From positions 56,063,759 to 56,127,758 of the forward strand of contig CM042142.1 in assembly GCA_023376005.1 (NCBI GenBank): a stretch of 64,000 nt of DNA. Reading direction: 5' to 3'. Shown in pieces: positions 19,127 to 29,416 of this stretch. The first letter of the stretch is position 1, and each line of letters begins with the position of its first letter. A model generated the notes under the pieces. It ran no database searches, was not told where the DNA came from, and was given only the letters and a program-made list of their open reading frames with translations. The translations under genes were made by a program, and so were the position numbers. The stretch comes from Doryteuthis pealeii. Lineage: Eukaryota > Mollusca > Cephalopoda > Myopsida > Loliginidae.

Positions 19127-20190
19127 TTACAAACAAAAATTTGGCTTACCCATGGGTTCACCACTTAGCGGACTCCTCGCATGTCTATATCTAGAGTTTT
19201 TAGAAGCAGGACCTTTCAAATACATAATCCCCAAAGACTCCCAGTACTTCCGATACATTGACGACACACTAATAATATACCCGAGCGAAATAAACATCAC
19301 CGAAATCACACACAGACTAAACAACATTGAACCCACCATACAATTTACACATGAACTAGAATCCAACAATTCCCTACCTTTCCTAGACATCTTACTTTTA
19401 AAAAACAACAACACATTAGAATTCAAAGTCCACCACAAACCCCTGCCAAAAACGACACATACACTATTACTCTCACCATGACACCCACACCAAAAGAGGA
19501 ATTATAATAGGTTTTCACTTAGAGCCCTCCGCATCTGCACACCCAAACACCTAGATGATGAATTCACCCACATAATGAACGCCTTCCAAAACCTCCATTA
19601 TCCACATCCTTCATACAACACGCCAAGGCCAAAGCCCTCAAAATCCACACCAGAAACCATTTCCAGAACCCCACCCAGTCCAACTCTCCACACAGATACA
19701 TAATTCTACCAAATAACCACACAAACAGCAACATCACCAAAATCTTAACAACTTAGGCATAAAGACAGTCAGTTTAGCATCCAAAACCATACACAACATA
19801 ATAAACAAAAACTCCCGACAACAAGTAAAAATCAGAAGCCGTGTATACATGATTCCTTGTGCAGACTGCCATAGGAAATACATAGGCGAGACCTCCAGAA
19901 ATTTTAAAAAACGCTTATATGAGCACAAACGCAATATAAAATTAGGTGACAGCAACAACTGTTTATTCCAACACATATTTAAAACACAACATAGGTTTAA
20001 TTTTCAACAATGCATCCATGATCGCATACATCCACAACAAAAGATTACGACAAATATTCGAAGCCAGTGCCATTAGCAACATTCCCAACATCAATTCCAG
20101 ATCCGGCTTCTTCAATATATCCTCACACCTAGGTAAAACCATCATGGACAGTTACAAACCAAACAGACAACAAGACAACACTTAGCATAA
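19127..20190 (+). pseudogene. Penelope-like element: RT and GIY-YIG remnant
   Basis: A plus-strand frame from before 19143 reads GLPMGSPLSGLLACLYLEFLE, then YFRYIDDTLII and LPFLDILLL. These are reverse transcriptase motifs including the YxDD catalytic box, in the order used by Penelope-like elements. The frame stops near 19481. After frameshifts, RVYMIPCADCHRKYIGETSR (about 19834-19893) and KRLYEHKRNI mark a GIY-YIG endonuclease. The 5' two-thirds of the gene is missing and stops separate the domains, so it is inactive. It is bounded by (TA)n on the left. Confidence 0.85.
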
Positions 20191-20319
20191 AGCCAATACA
20201 AACAACCATCAAAACAAACACAAACAATAACAATCTTAATAAACACACACTTACACATACACTCATACCACAAACATTTACAACCCTTCAAAATATGCAT
20301 ACACATAAAAAGATTTAAA

Positions 20320-21655
20320 TAAAAAAAAAAACAGATAGATCGATAGATAGATAGACACCAACAGATTAAAGGTAGATAGATGAACTGACAGACAGACAGA
20401 TATTAACACACTAAATACAGATATATGCACAGATAGATAGGTAGATACTAACAGACTATGGATAGACAGACTAATAACAGACTATAGACAGGCAGAGAGA
20501 CAGATATGAACACACTCTAGTTAGATATATAGACAGATACATAGATAAAATAGAGACATACAGAATATAAACAGACATACAGATGGACAGAAAGATCAAA
20601 AATAGATGAACAGACACACATATAGACAACAGATTGATAGACATGAACACATTCAAGCTAAATAGACAGATAGATAGATAGATAGACAGATAGACAGATG
20701 GATGGATAGAGATATAGATAAATATTAACAGACAAAAAAAAAAAAAAAAAAAAAAAAAAAAGAATAAATAGATAGATAGACAGACAGACAGCACAAACAA
20801 ATCGCAAACAACAGACACATATGAAATTAACAGATTGAAGATAAATCAAAATAGATAAAGACATGGATATGTCACAAAGCTATATAATACATAATAACAT
20901 CAACAATAATAACATCGCCACTATTAATAACAATAACAATAATAAAAATAATAATAATAATAATAATAAAAAACAATAATAACAATAAGACATAACATTA
21001 TACACACACGCTCGTACAATTTTAACAAATCTCACCCCCTTCACTTAAATAAAACCTATTTAAAATTTAATAAAAAATAAAAAAAATAAATAAATAAAAT
21101 AAATAAAATAAATAAATAAATAAATAAAAATCTTTTTAAAATAAATTTAATAAAAAATATAAAAAAAATAATTTAAAAAATAACAAATAGATATATAATA
21201 CAATAAAAAAATAAAATTAGAGTCTCATACATACATACCAGCTACATATTCAATTCAGATATATAGACAGATACACAAAAAGATAGGTAACAACCTAATA
21301 AAAATAGATAGATAGATAGATGGACTGAAAGACCAAATATAGATGAACAGACACACAATAAAGAAAAAAAAACAAAAAAAACAGATAGGTTGATAGACAT
21401 GAACACACTCAAGCTAAATAGATAGATAGTTAGATAGACCGACAGACAGATAGACATAATGTTAAATATTCATAAATAATGAATGACATTATAATATATA
21501 TGATAATAATAATAATAATAACAATAATAGTATATAACATTATACATATGCTCACTTACAATTTTAACAAATCTTACCCTTACAAACCCTCACAAAAAAA
21601 TAAATAAATAAATAAAATAAAATAAAATAAATAATAAATCAAAAAAAATCACACC
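20320..21655. repeat. Compound GATA/GACA and A-rich simple repeats
   Basis: Dispersed GATAGATAGACAGAC units (20335-20860 and 21255-21460) surround an A tract (20735-20761), (AAT)n near 20940-20975 and (AAAT)n near 21080-21130 and 21600-21645. They lie between the Penelope-like coding remnant and its hammerhead-bearing end. The minus-strand frames here encode only repeat peptides such as SIYLSIYL. Confidence 0.9.
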
Positions 21656-21733
21656 AACATACCAACAACACACATATAACTTAACGACAAATCCAGTTCC
21701 CAATCACACATAAACAAAAAAACAATTAAACAG

Positions 21734-21765
<32 letters not shown>

Positions 21766-22040
21766 ATATTTAGCTAACCAATCCCCACAATCTAACACCT
21801 GTGGTACCACCATTGACCATTTCGACACTCCCCATTCCAGAGAGAAGAAGAATCCACTAACCACCCCCAACTACACTTCCCCCTACTGACGACCTTCCGT
21901 TTTCAGCATTTTGAGAATTTCCATCATTGGAGTAAGAACTATATTCAAGTCCTGAAGATGGTCTAATAAGAGACCGAAACGTTGCACCGTCGACAATAAA
22001 CATCAAGTTTCCACAACATCCCGTGTTTGTCTACTTTTCT

Positions 22041-22043
<3 letters not shown>
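21656..22043 (+). mobile_element. 3' terminal region of the Penelope-like element
   Basis: This has the hammerhead-containing end in the same orientation as the RT/endonuclease remnant, with a (CA)n run at 21733-21760. It ends near CATCCCGTGTTTGTC just before (TA)n. Penelope-like elements carry hammerheads in their LTR-like ends, so one 19127-22043 element is the simplest reading. Confidence 0.5.
21947..21996 (+). ncRNA. Type I hammerhead ribozyme motif in Penelope-like element
   Basis: CTGAAGA (21952-21958) is followed by a stem II of GGTCT pairing with AGACC (one extra base), then GAAAC. ACG pairs with CGT as stem III, leaving the classical cleavage triplet GTC (21989-21991). The next bases GAC pair with GTC just before CTGAAGA as the inner part of stem I. 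All conserved core positions are present. Confidence 0.68.

Positions 22044-22075
<32 letters not shown>
22044..22075. repeat. (TA)n microsatellite
   Basis: TA run between the Penelope-like end and a SINE-B. Confidence 0.95.
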
Positions 22076-22080
<5 letters not shown>

Positions 22081-22250
22081 CGTGGCGGCCTAATGTCGGT
22101 ATCAGCCAGGTAGCGATGGAGTCTATCCCATTTTCACTAGCGCAAGGCCAAGCAGATTAATCTGGCATCTAAGGTGAAGCGCCACACCTAACATCAGCTC
22201 CTCACTTTACTCCTTGTGTTACTCATACGCTGAGTTGGCTCATATATATA
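22076..22250 (-). mobile_element. SINE-B copy
   Basis: GTGGCGGCCTAATGTCGG, GATGGAGTCTATCCC and CATACGCTGAGTTGGC match SINE-B. The tRNA-like head beyond about 22240 is replaced by (TA)n. Confidence 0.75.
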
Positions 22251-22316
22251 TAATATATATATAATATATATTGATAAGTAAACAGTGCTCAATATCATGG
22301 ATAGAGCATTTATATC

Positions 22317-22474
22317 TAAGTTATGGTAGCGTGGACATGGAGCCAACGTGCCTGGTTGCTGACAGTTTCTCGCCTATGCGATCTTCAGACCAAGTGTTGG
22401 TCTGAAAATCGCAGAGGCGAGAATCTGTCAGTAAACAGACACCGTTGACTCCATGTCCACGCTACCTTAACTTA
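22317..22474. mobile_element. Near-perfect foldback element, ~75-bp arms
   Basis: The left arm (22317-22391) starts TAAGTTATGGTAGCGTGGAC and the right arm (22399-22474) is its reverse complement ending TACCTTAACTTA. The loop is AAGTGTT, and (TA)n lies close by on both sides. Likely a MITE. Confidence 0.75.
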
Positions 22475-22496
22475 TATATATATATATATATATAAT

Positions 22497-22640
22497 ATGG
22501 TTCCGGGTTCGATACTGGTGCTCACCAACTCAGCGCACCAGTAGCACAGCTTGGGTAATCTGATTATAGCCGTATTGCTGATGGTTGGTGTGGCACCCCA
22601 CCTCGGAAAAAAAAATCTCCCGGGTCTAGCGCAAGTGAAA
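22497..22640 (+). mobile_element. SINE-B copy
   Basis: Plus orientation from a B box (GGTTCCGGGTTCGATACTGG) through TCACCAACTCAGCGC to CTAGCGCAAGTGAAAAGAGG, where it fuses to a SINE-A head. Confidence 0.75.
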
Positions 22641-22722
22641 AGAGGATGTACTCCAAGATTTGAACTCATCTCTCCGTGTTCGTTTACTGCGACTTAAACC
22701 ATTACACTACGCGCTTTCATAG
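22641..22722 (-). mobile_element. SINE-A-type tRNA-like head
   Basis: On the minus strand AGCGCGTAGTGTAATGGTTTA is the A box and GAGTTCAAATCTTGG the B box. The SINE-A body is absent. Confidence 0.6.
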
Positions 22723-22754
22723 AAGTGTGTATATGAATGTGTACTTAGATTGTG

Positions 22755-23410
22755 TGTGTGTGTGTGTGTGTGTGTGTACGCCTAGAGCCTAGTCCCAACA
22801 TTTCCGGATTACATGTGAGCACTTGTCTGGGTATCCAGACTATTTATGTATATATGATTGCATACACAACCCCCACTTGTTCATACCCTCCGAAAGGCAG
22901 GTGTGGTTTAATTCAAAGAAATAAATACACATACTTGTACGTTAGTGCTCAGAGTTCAGCCCACCCGGGGTATATGTGATACAAGCAGTTCATTTGTGTG
23001 TGTGTGTGTGTGTGTGTGTGTGATTTATTGTCAGCTTGTGTGTTCGTGTTCTAAAAAAATAAAATAAAGAATGACGGCAAGTGCTTGGTTTCCTCCACAG
23101 CAGGTGTGCGAATGATCAAACATTGATAATCGCCAATATTGTTCGTGGCAATAGAGGTGGGGGTGATGGGCGGGAATTAAATTCCACTTAGGGTTTTGTA
23201 ACGGTTCATAACCCAAGTATTTCATCAAATCTAAAAATAGAATTGCCTTCTCCCAGAAAAAGACCCACAAACGTCATAATTTCTAAAAATAACTTTCCCT
23301 GATTTGCCACCCAAATCTAGTGGGTCTGAATACCAGCTATCCCTCTGTGTAACCAAAATTATTACGACGACACGCATTCTCAGAAATATAGATATTATTT
23401 ATTAGGGATT
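22755..23410. other. (GT)n tracts and unassigned DNA
   Basis: (GT)n runs lie at 22753-22778 and 22996-23021. The rest has no recognisable element or credible exon. Confidence 0.5.
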
Positions 23411-23414
23411 ATTA

Positions 23415-23540
23415 TTGTTAATCATTTGAAACCATATAATTGTGAAAACATGATTATTAAACAGAAATAATTACTTGAAATCTTATAGTTATTAGTATTA
23501 GATCGGTATACTTGAAACCATATAACTCTGTAAAAAAATC
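23415..23540. repeat. L minisatellite, two units
   Basis: TTGAAACCATATAATTGTG and TTGAAACCATATAACTCTG are about 85 bases apart, with related ATTATTAGTATTAGAT-like sequence between them. Larger arrays of the same unit are at 26270-26975 and 27955-28390. Confidence 0.6.
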
Positions 23541-24489
23541 TCTTAAACAACGACACAAAAATATAAATGTACAATGAATGCAATTCCCTCATGAAATAAC
23601 CTGAGACAGTTTGACATGGTGTTAAAATCAACCAATCACGAATATCAAAATGGCCCAGGAAGTAATGGCAATGAAATCGTACTCCTCAGAGCTCCAGAAA
23701 TCATCCCCAGATGCAGTTTAGTATCATATACAGGTCACTCTTTTTTTGTGTGTATGGGAGGGGGTACCTTATTTTCAGGGAGTACAGCTGGGGTATTTTA
23801 AAGCAACAGAGCAGATTAAGCATGATTTTAAGTCACATTCTATTTAGAGAATTTATATCCTTAATTACAAATAAACACATGGGAAGTACTTTGATATATT
23901 ATAATAATAGGGGGGGGGGAGCTTGTTGGTTGTCTGTGTCCGGAATTATACATGAAAACTTGTTTAAATTTTTTTTTTAAAGTCAGTTACAATTAATTTC
24001 TGAGACGATACCTTATACAATACAATGCATTCTTCTTTTGAACCAGTCTTATTGTGTTATTTAAAAAAAAATTGTATTGATGACTAAATGCGCGACACAC
24101 AAAATTCGGGAGGATGCAGATGGCCGAAACATCGCAAAGACGAGGAAACGGATCCGAAATAATTATTAGGAACGTCTTCACGTGCAATTTTGTCGGTTTA
24201 TCATAAGTTCTGTTTCTGTGATCATGGCAACAGAATGCACACACACACACACACACAAAGCATCTATAACAACGGTATAAGCCACCCTTGTTGGTTAGTA
24301 CTATGTACCTAATTTCAAAATGGTCTTGTTTATGACAAGACGTAAATTATCATTTTTAGAATACATAGAGAAACAAACACAACTATTTAAAGAAGAGACT
24401 CAACCAGAAATGCCTGTTAGCCAAAACGTCGTGTTTATGTAACCTGTTATATCATAGGTATAATTTTAAAAGAAACATTTCATTCACCC
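23541..24489. other. Unassigned AT-rich DNA with a retroposon tail
   Basis: A tail-like segment (TTTGACATGGTGTTAAAATC, about 23609-23630) and a (CA)n run (24238-24258) are seen. GGCCGAAACATCG near 24130 and GCCAAAACGTCG near 24420 recall the post-hammerhead motif of F and Penelope-like elements but lack a core. Confidence 0.4.
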
Positions 24490-24493
24490 TTGT

Positions 24494-24563
<70 letters not shown>
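24490..24563. repeat. (CA)n(TA)n microsatellite
   Basis: CA run then TA run with one interruption. Confidence 0.97.
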
Positions 24564-24765
24564 GGGTGATTTTGAAAATCGTATCTATTTCTAAATCATT
24601 ATTTTTACAAAAATTGAATACGAAAACAACACACATAACATGTAGTCTTATTCAAAATTCTATATGCGCATCACCATTCGTCTCCAGCCTCTCAAACCGC
24701 TCGGGAATTAGAATTAAATTAGAGTTAAACGTCCAGACATCTTTATATGGCTTCGAATTTTAAAA
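24564..24765 (-). pseudogene. mariner/Tc1-type C-terminal remnant with end
   Basis: After the (TA)n, GGGTGATTTTGAAAATCG looks like a terminal repeat. Minus-strand translation from about 24710 to 24655 gives IPERFERLETNGDAHIE. This resembles the end of Tc1/mariner transposases, which typically finish in RF...GGHIE. The rest of the transposase and the other end are absent. Confidence 0.4.
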
Positions 24766-24876
24766 TAAAATAATCAACCTGAACAGAGAAACAATAACAC
24801 AGATTTAACTGTCATATATTAAGAAACATACATTAAAGAATTGAGAAAAACAAAATAGGGAGTTTTCAATCTCCCC

Positions 24877-24885
<9 letters not shown>

Positions 24886-24920
<35 letters not shown>
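24886..24920. repeat. (TA)n microsatellite
   Basis: TA run after a short (CT) stretch. Confidence 0.95.
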
Positions 24921-24922
<2 letters not shown>

Positions 24923-25175
24923 CATTTATATTTTTGCTTGAAGGCAATTACAATGCGCATATCGCATAAAAATTCGATAATTATAGAAGATAATAATGAC
25001 AAGAGAATTTCGCAAAGAATTACTCGGTGTCTAGAACATTGTACAGACTGTTTCAACTTTATTAAGTCTCATCAGCGATGTATACTAACGATTTCCCTCC
25101 GACAGAAATCGAAACCGGGACTTCAGCAGGATAGTCAGAAACTATACTGCTTCGGTCACGATACAGCACGGAGAA
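24921..25175 (-). mobile_element. tRNA-headed SINE with hammerhead (E-like)
   Basis: Read on the minus strand, a head with GGTTTCGATTTCTGTCGG as B box (about 25095-25120) and an A-box-like GCAGTATAGTTTCTGAC is followed by a hammerhead at 25037-25080 and an AT-rich tail. The order of parts matches SINE-E at 18803 although the sequences are diverged. Confidence 0.55.
25037..25080 (-). ncRNA. Type I hammerhead ribozyme motif (copy 2)
   Basis: Minus strand: CATCG, CTGATGA, stem II GACTTAATAAAGTT, GAAA, stem III ACAG/CTGT around a single base, cleavage base A, then CAATG. Stem I pairs CATCG with CAATG at four of five positions. Stem II differs from copy 1 yet still pairs. Confidence 0.65.
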
Positions 25176-25490
25176 GTTTTGTTGAAAATAACAGAATCCA
25201 CGTTTTGAATTTTCTTAATGTAAAGAATTTATAAAACATGCCAAAAAGTTATCATTCGCATTCTGAGTACTTTCGGTTTTCCTCTGAACTGTTATTAAGG
25301 ATGTTAAAATATGTTATCATTTATCTAAATTTAATCTAGGTTTTCATTGTTTTGTTGATTTCGTTAAGTTCGAAGATTTAAATTATAATTTTTTAAATAT
25401 ATGTAACTTGCTATGCAAAAATTTCGAAACATTGATTCTGTTATTTTCAACGAAATTCGTTTGAATGAAAAGATGCTGCCCAAATGCACC

Positions 25491-25493
<3 letters not shown>
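25176..25493. other. Unassigned AT-rich DNA
   Basis: No feature recognised. TTTTGTTGAAAATAACAGAAT near 25175 is mirrored near 25435 (ATTCTGTTATTTTCAACG), an inverted repeat about 260 bp apart that may mark the ends of an element. Confidence 0.35.

Positions 25494-25543
<50 letters not shown>
25494..25543. repeat. (TA)n microsatellite
   Basis: Uninterrupted TA run. Confidence 0.97.
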
Positions 25544-25549
<6 letters not shown>

Positions 25550-25639
25550 AAGAGGTAATAAATACAAGATTATCTGCTCTTTCTTGTGATAACTCTTTTA
25601 AGATGGTTTTCATCATGAAAATCAGTTGACTTGTCAAAA

Positions 25640-25641
<2 letters not shown>

Positions 25642-25691
<50 letters not shown>

Positions 25692-25693
25692 CC
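25642..25693. repeat. (CT)n microsatellite
   Basis: CT run with one interruption. The next 300 bases are unassigned. Confidence 0.97.
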
Positions 25694-25989
25694 AAAAAGA
25701 ACACACGTGTGTTTTCTTGTCCTTCTCAAGGAGAATTGTCTTAAGAAAGAAACAAGATAAAACCCAAATTAACTCTGTATTTATCCAACCCCCACAGTGT
25801 TTGAATGTAACATATGGTTGGTTTAAAGAGGGGACCCCGCAGAAAGCATACCTCCCGTGGTGCAGTGCTAAAAATTACTAGGTTTCATCGGCATTTCCCT
25901 TTTAGGTTACCAAGGCAATAAACACAGCCCCTTTTTCCTTTTAGATGCTGACTAGTGAAGAGCCCCCTAGAGTCAAGATTTTCAGTGTA

Positions 25990-26275
25990 TGAGGGTAGCC
26001 TTGCGGTTTATAGAATGCTACCGCCCTGACGGTGGAGCTTAGAATAGGCTGACTGTATCATGCTTACGGGTAAGAACCACCACCACCAAAGGGGTACTCT
26101 TGGTAAGATACTAAACTGCATCTAATGGCGAGGTTCCAATTCTGTAGTTCTGCGGAATTTGAAGTACCCCTTCATTGCCATTACTCACAAGTTCACTTTG
26201 TTCCGGAATGGTAGTACCTGTTAAGATCCTATGTATTGGGCCAAATAGATCCGTTTAAAAATCATTTGTACCAGA
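25990..26275 (+). mobile_element. Retroposon C variant
   Basis: Starts with a CTGACGGTGGAGCTTAGAAT-type head and has the C blocks ACTAAACTGCATCTAATGGC, GAAGTACCCCTTCATTGCC and GTAGTACCTGTTAAGATCC. The internal 150 bp of full-length C is missing and the tail is lost at the L array. Confidence 0.6.
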
Positions 26276-26362
26276 TTGGATTACTTGGTATCATATAACT
26301 GTGCAAATTACTTGAATTAAGACTTGAAGTTATAATTGTTATCATAAGATATATTATTATCA
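26270..26362. repeat. L minisatellite, left of Helitron
   Basis: Units like TTGGTATCATATAACTGTGC and ATTATTATCACTAG end at the Helitron CTAG. Confidence 0.55.
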
Positions 26363-26858
26363 CTAGAAATAGTATGCACCCCCTAAGCGCAAGTATTTAA
26401 TCTTTAAAGTAATAACATATATTAAATTAGAAAGACCAACGAAACTAAATAAGAGTGAATATAGAAATATTACACTTATTTTAATGCTATTTCTATAGAA
26501 AATTATATATAGAATTTTTAAATACATTTGGGAATAACATGATAGTATTAGAAATCAGTAACAACAAATAATTATTTATTAAAGCAAGTTTTGTTAAAAT
26601 CATTATGCAAATTATTATCACCATACACTACGTAAATTTTTATTTCTTAGAGATACATATTTCAGGATTTTAAATGCATTAATAATATGGGCAGTTTTGT
26701 GACGAATCTAACTCAGACTTTAATAGCCACATCATTTATAAATAAGATGTTAAGATTAGATAATAACTATTTTATAACCGTTGAGAATATAACTTAAATA
26801 ACTAAGGGAATCGTGTCGCCAATGGTGACACAGTTACATAATCTCCATTATAATAAGA
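26363..26858 (-). mobile_element. Helitron-like element inside L array
   Basis: Minus orientation: the 5' end (GA at 26857-26858, the complement of TC) lies next to TCTCCATTATAATAAGA. The 3' end has a decayed hairpin (TGCACCCCCTAAGCGCA) before CTAG at 26363. About 496 bp and non-coding. L repeats lie on both sides. Confidence 0.65.
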
Positions 26859-26975
26859 TTAGTTACTTAAAACCATACAATCGTGTGCAAACAAATTATT
26901 ATTATTGAATAGAAACAAATACTATTGCGTATAAATAGGAATGATTGAAACCCTATAACTGTGTACAAATGGTTA
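26859..26975. repeat. L minisatellite, right of Helitron
   Basis: TTAAAACCATACAATCGTG and TTGAAACCCTATAACTGTG are separated by one unit length. Confidence 0.6.
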
Positions 26976-27028
26976 GTTGATTCTTAATGGCATACCAATT
27001 CTTATGGATTATCTAATGCCAAATCTGG

Positions 27029-27031
<3 letters not shown>

Positions 27032-27078
<47 letters not shown>

Positions 27079-27080
27079 AT
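27032..27080. repeat. (TA)n(TG)n microsatellite
   Basis: TA run then TG run. Confidence 0.96.
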
Positions 27081-27205
27081 ATCTAACTTTGTATGTCTTG
27101 ATAAATTGGTAAAATAATCTTTATTCATTTGTATCAATAATCTGCTAGAAATAATTTTCAGTAATTTCCTGTATATTAATACAGTAGAAATTTTCATTAA
27201 CTTTA

Positions 27206-27843
27206 CTAGCAAATATATGCACCCTCCGGGTGCAAGTATTTGAATTTTAATGTAATGAAATATATTACATTTGAAATACTTTTGAAACTAAATGAAAATC
27301 CAAATAAAATGATTTGGAACAGAGGGGGTATAATCGAAGAATAGAACAGCTTTGAAACTAAGTCTTCCATCGTTTTCCATCACTCCCTCCTTTTATTGAT
27401 GAATTTTCCTAATTTAACTATTTAGTTAAATTAGGAAGTAAAGAATAAAATTGCCGTTATTTCTTTATATTAAAGGATTTCTTTTAAGATTTATCCCCGA
27501 GTTTTTTGCTTATATTCATTAAGAAAAAAACAAACAATTAGAAATCAATAATACCAAGCGCATATTTAATGAAATTAAACTTTTAATATCAATATGCAAA
27601 TTAGCTTTCCTGTTCACACTGTAACCCGCTATTTTGTTGCATATATAAATACAATTGCATGTTATTAGAATGTAGATAAAGTCAAAAGTATTAATAAGGT
27701 ATAACAATTTTATCAATAACTGAGGTTTAAATAAAAATAAATTCATGGTGAATGTGACGTCAATAACTAAGGGAATTGTGACTTGAGTAGTGATTTAGTT
27801 TCGGCTTCAGACAGACAAACACACCATCTCCATTATAATAAGA
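27206..27843 (-). mobile_element. Helitron-like element (638 bp)
   Basis: Minus copy of the element at 13561. On the plus strand it starts CTAG, has the hairpin TGCACCC/GGGTGCA at about 27218-27234 and ends TCCATTATAATAAGA, whose complement is the TC start. It is flanked by A on the left and T on the right, consistent with an A/T target and no duplication. The hairpin loop differs from the 13561 copy (TCC on this strand) while the stem is identical. Confidence 0.75.
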
Positions 27844-27864
27844 TATGTATTACTAACCAACAGG

Positions 27865-27950
27865 TGGCCCCATTGGATGGTGGTGGGTGCCTTACCACTT
27901 TGCAGAAATGCAGCCGGCCTATACTATAGACCCAGCCGACAGAACGGTGT
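27865..27950 (-). mobile_element. Retroposon C head fragment
   Basis: GGTGGCCCCATTGG and TGCAGAAATGCAGCCGG...GACAG are the reverse complement of the C 5' region. Confidence 0.5.
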
Positions 27951-27954
27951 ATGC

Positions 27955-28390
27955 AAATTATTAGTATTAAGAATATTATATACCATATAACTGTGCAAAC
28001 AAATGATTATCATCATTATTAAATATGAGTAGTTACTTGAAATCATATAATTGTGTATAAATTATTATTAGATAGAATTCTTGATAGTATATAACTCTGC
28101 GAACAATTATTAGATAAAGAATATTTACTTGAAACCATATTATTGTGAACAAATTATTAGTATTAGATATGGATATGTGACTGTGCGAACAAATGGTTAT
28201 TATTAAATAGAAATAGTATTTTGCTAACATATGTGTATGAATTATTAGTATTAATTATTGAATTAATTATATTTAGATTGTCAAAGTGTGTATAAATTTC
28301 TAGTATTAAAGATGAAACCTTATAACTGTGTGGAAATTATTAGTATTATATGTTGATACCATATAAATATGTTAACAAATGATTATAGAC
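27955..28390. repeat. L minisatellite array, ~7 units
   Basis: Diverged units of about 55-65 bp share ACTTGAAATCATATAATTGTG-type and AAATTATTAGTATTAGAT-type blocks. Unit length and sequence vary, so the array is old. Confidence 0.65.
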
Positions 28391-28401
28391 AAAAGAAAGT
28401 G

Positions 28402-28596
28402 GGTAAACTTGCAAATCAGTCGGAAAATTAGGGTGACCCAGAAAAAACAGAACCCACAAATTTTGTAATAAAACTGTTAATTTTAATTAGGGGGTGGATA
28501 GGGTTAGTTTAATGGGAAAATAAATAATAATTGTGTTGTTTTTTCTGGGTCACCCTGTAATATGTTTTAATTTTCCGACCGATTGCAAGTTTAGCC
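28402..28596. mobile_element. MITE with nested inverted repeats and 9-bp duplication
   Basis: Flanked by the exact direct repeat AAGAAAGTG (28393-28401 and 28597-28605). The outer arms begin GGTAAACTTGCAAATCAG on the left and, reversed, GGCTAAACTTGCAATCGG on the right. Just inside lies a second pair of arms, AGGGTGACCCAGAAAAAACA, on both sides. A 9-bp duplication suggests a Mutator-like or, less well, hAT origin. It has no coding capacity. Confidence 0.78.
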
Positions 28597-28679
28597 AAGA
28601 AAGTGTATATTTTTTAATGTATCGGTACATTGAAAATGTTATGGTTACAATCAAACATTTAAAAATGAATCAAGTTTTG

Positions 28680-28905
28680 GCATTAAATAGCCCATAAGAA
28701 GTTGAGATGTCGTTAAATAAATAAAACAACTGTACAAACAAATTATTATTGTATTAAAATTTAAAAAATATGAATGAAAAAAATCATTGCAACGGAACGT
28801 TGAAGATATAATAATGATTTTAGTAAAACCTTTATAAATGTATCAAATTTAGGGATTACATAATCCAAAATGAATTGACATGCCGTTAACCAAATAAAAC
28901 CAAAC
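28680..28905 (+). mobile_element. Two retroposon 3' tails
   Basis: GGCATTAAATAGCCCATAAG...GATGTCG (28680-28735) and GGGATTACATAATCC...GACATGCCG (28853-28905) resemble the C/LINE tail, each ending in an AAATAAAAC-like simple tail. The bodies are not recognisable. Confidence 0.45.
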
Positions 28906-28910
28906 CTAAC

Positions 28911-29100
28911 ATGCTAAGTATGATGAACAGTGACGAACCAAGAGGGGGTGGGGAGGGCAGGGCATTCCACCCCGGGCGGCACAATTTATGGGGCGGAACA
29001 TTCAAGTTGAGGAGGAAAATGAAAACAAAAGAAATTTTCTGGGGCTTGTTCAACTGTTTGGAAAATTTTACCCAGTGTTACATAAACATTTAGTGAAAGT
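28911..29100 (+). mobile_element. Possible transposon edge (GGGGGTGGGGAGGGC type)
   Basis: GTGACGAACCAAGAGGGGG followed by CCACCCCGGGCGGCAC resembles a terminal motif common in animal DNA transposons. A related segment, GTTCTGGGCGGAATTTGTGC and CTAGGTACGCCACTG, lies at 30560-30600. No transposase was seen. Confidence 0.3.
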
Positions 29101-29416
29101 AAAAATTGATGAGTTTACAACTTCCAATCTCACCAAAAATCCACACTGTCCTATCCAGTAACATACAATTTTAGCAGTATTATCTATAGAACGTGACCTT
29201 GTGGATAAAATTGATTTTAATGTGGTCATTCAAAATTTCTCCAAGAGGAAGACACGTAAAAACTATTTTTAAGTCGTGTACTTTTGTAATTCATTCATCT
29301 GTTCTTAAACTAATATTTCCTATTATTTTTATGTATAAACATAAAATTAAATTGTGCGAAAATAAATAGTTGCTACTGTTAGACTTCTTATTTTGTATAC
29401 TTATATACATGTATCA
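29101..29416. other. Unassigned AT-rich DNA
   Basis: Nothing recognised. Confidence 0.5.

Noticed and set aside
20471..21457. Minus-strand frames reading SIYLSIYLSIC-like peptides
   Set aside because: Translation of GATA/GACA simple repeats inside a Penelope-like element.
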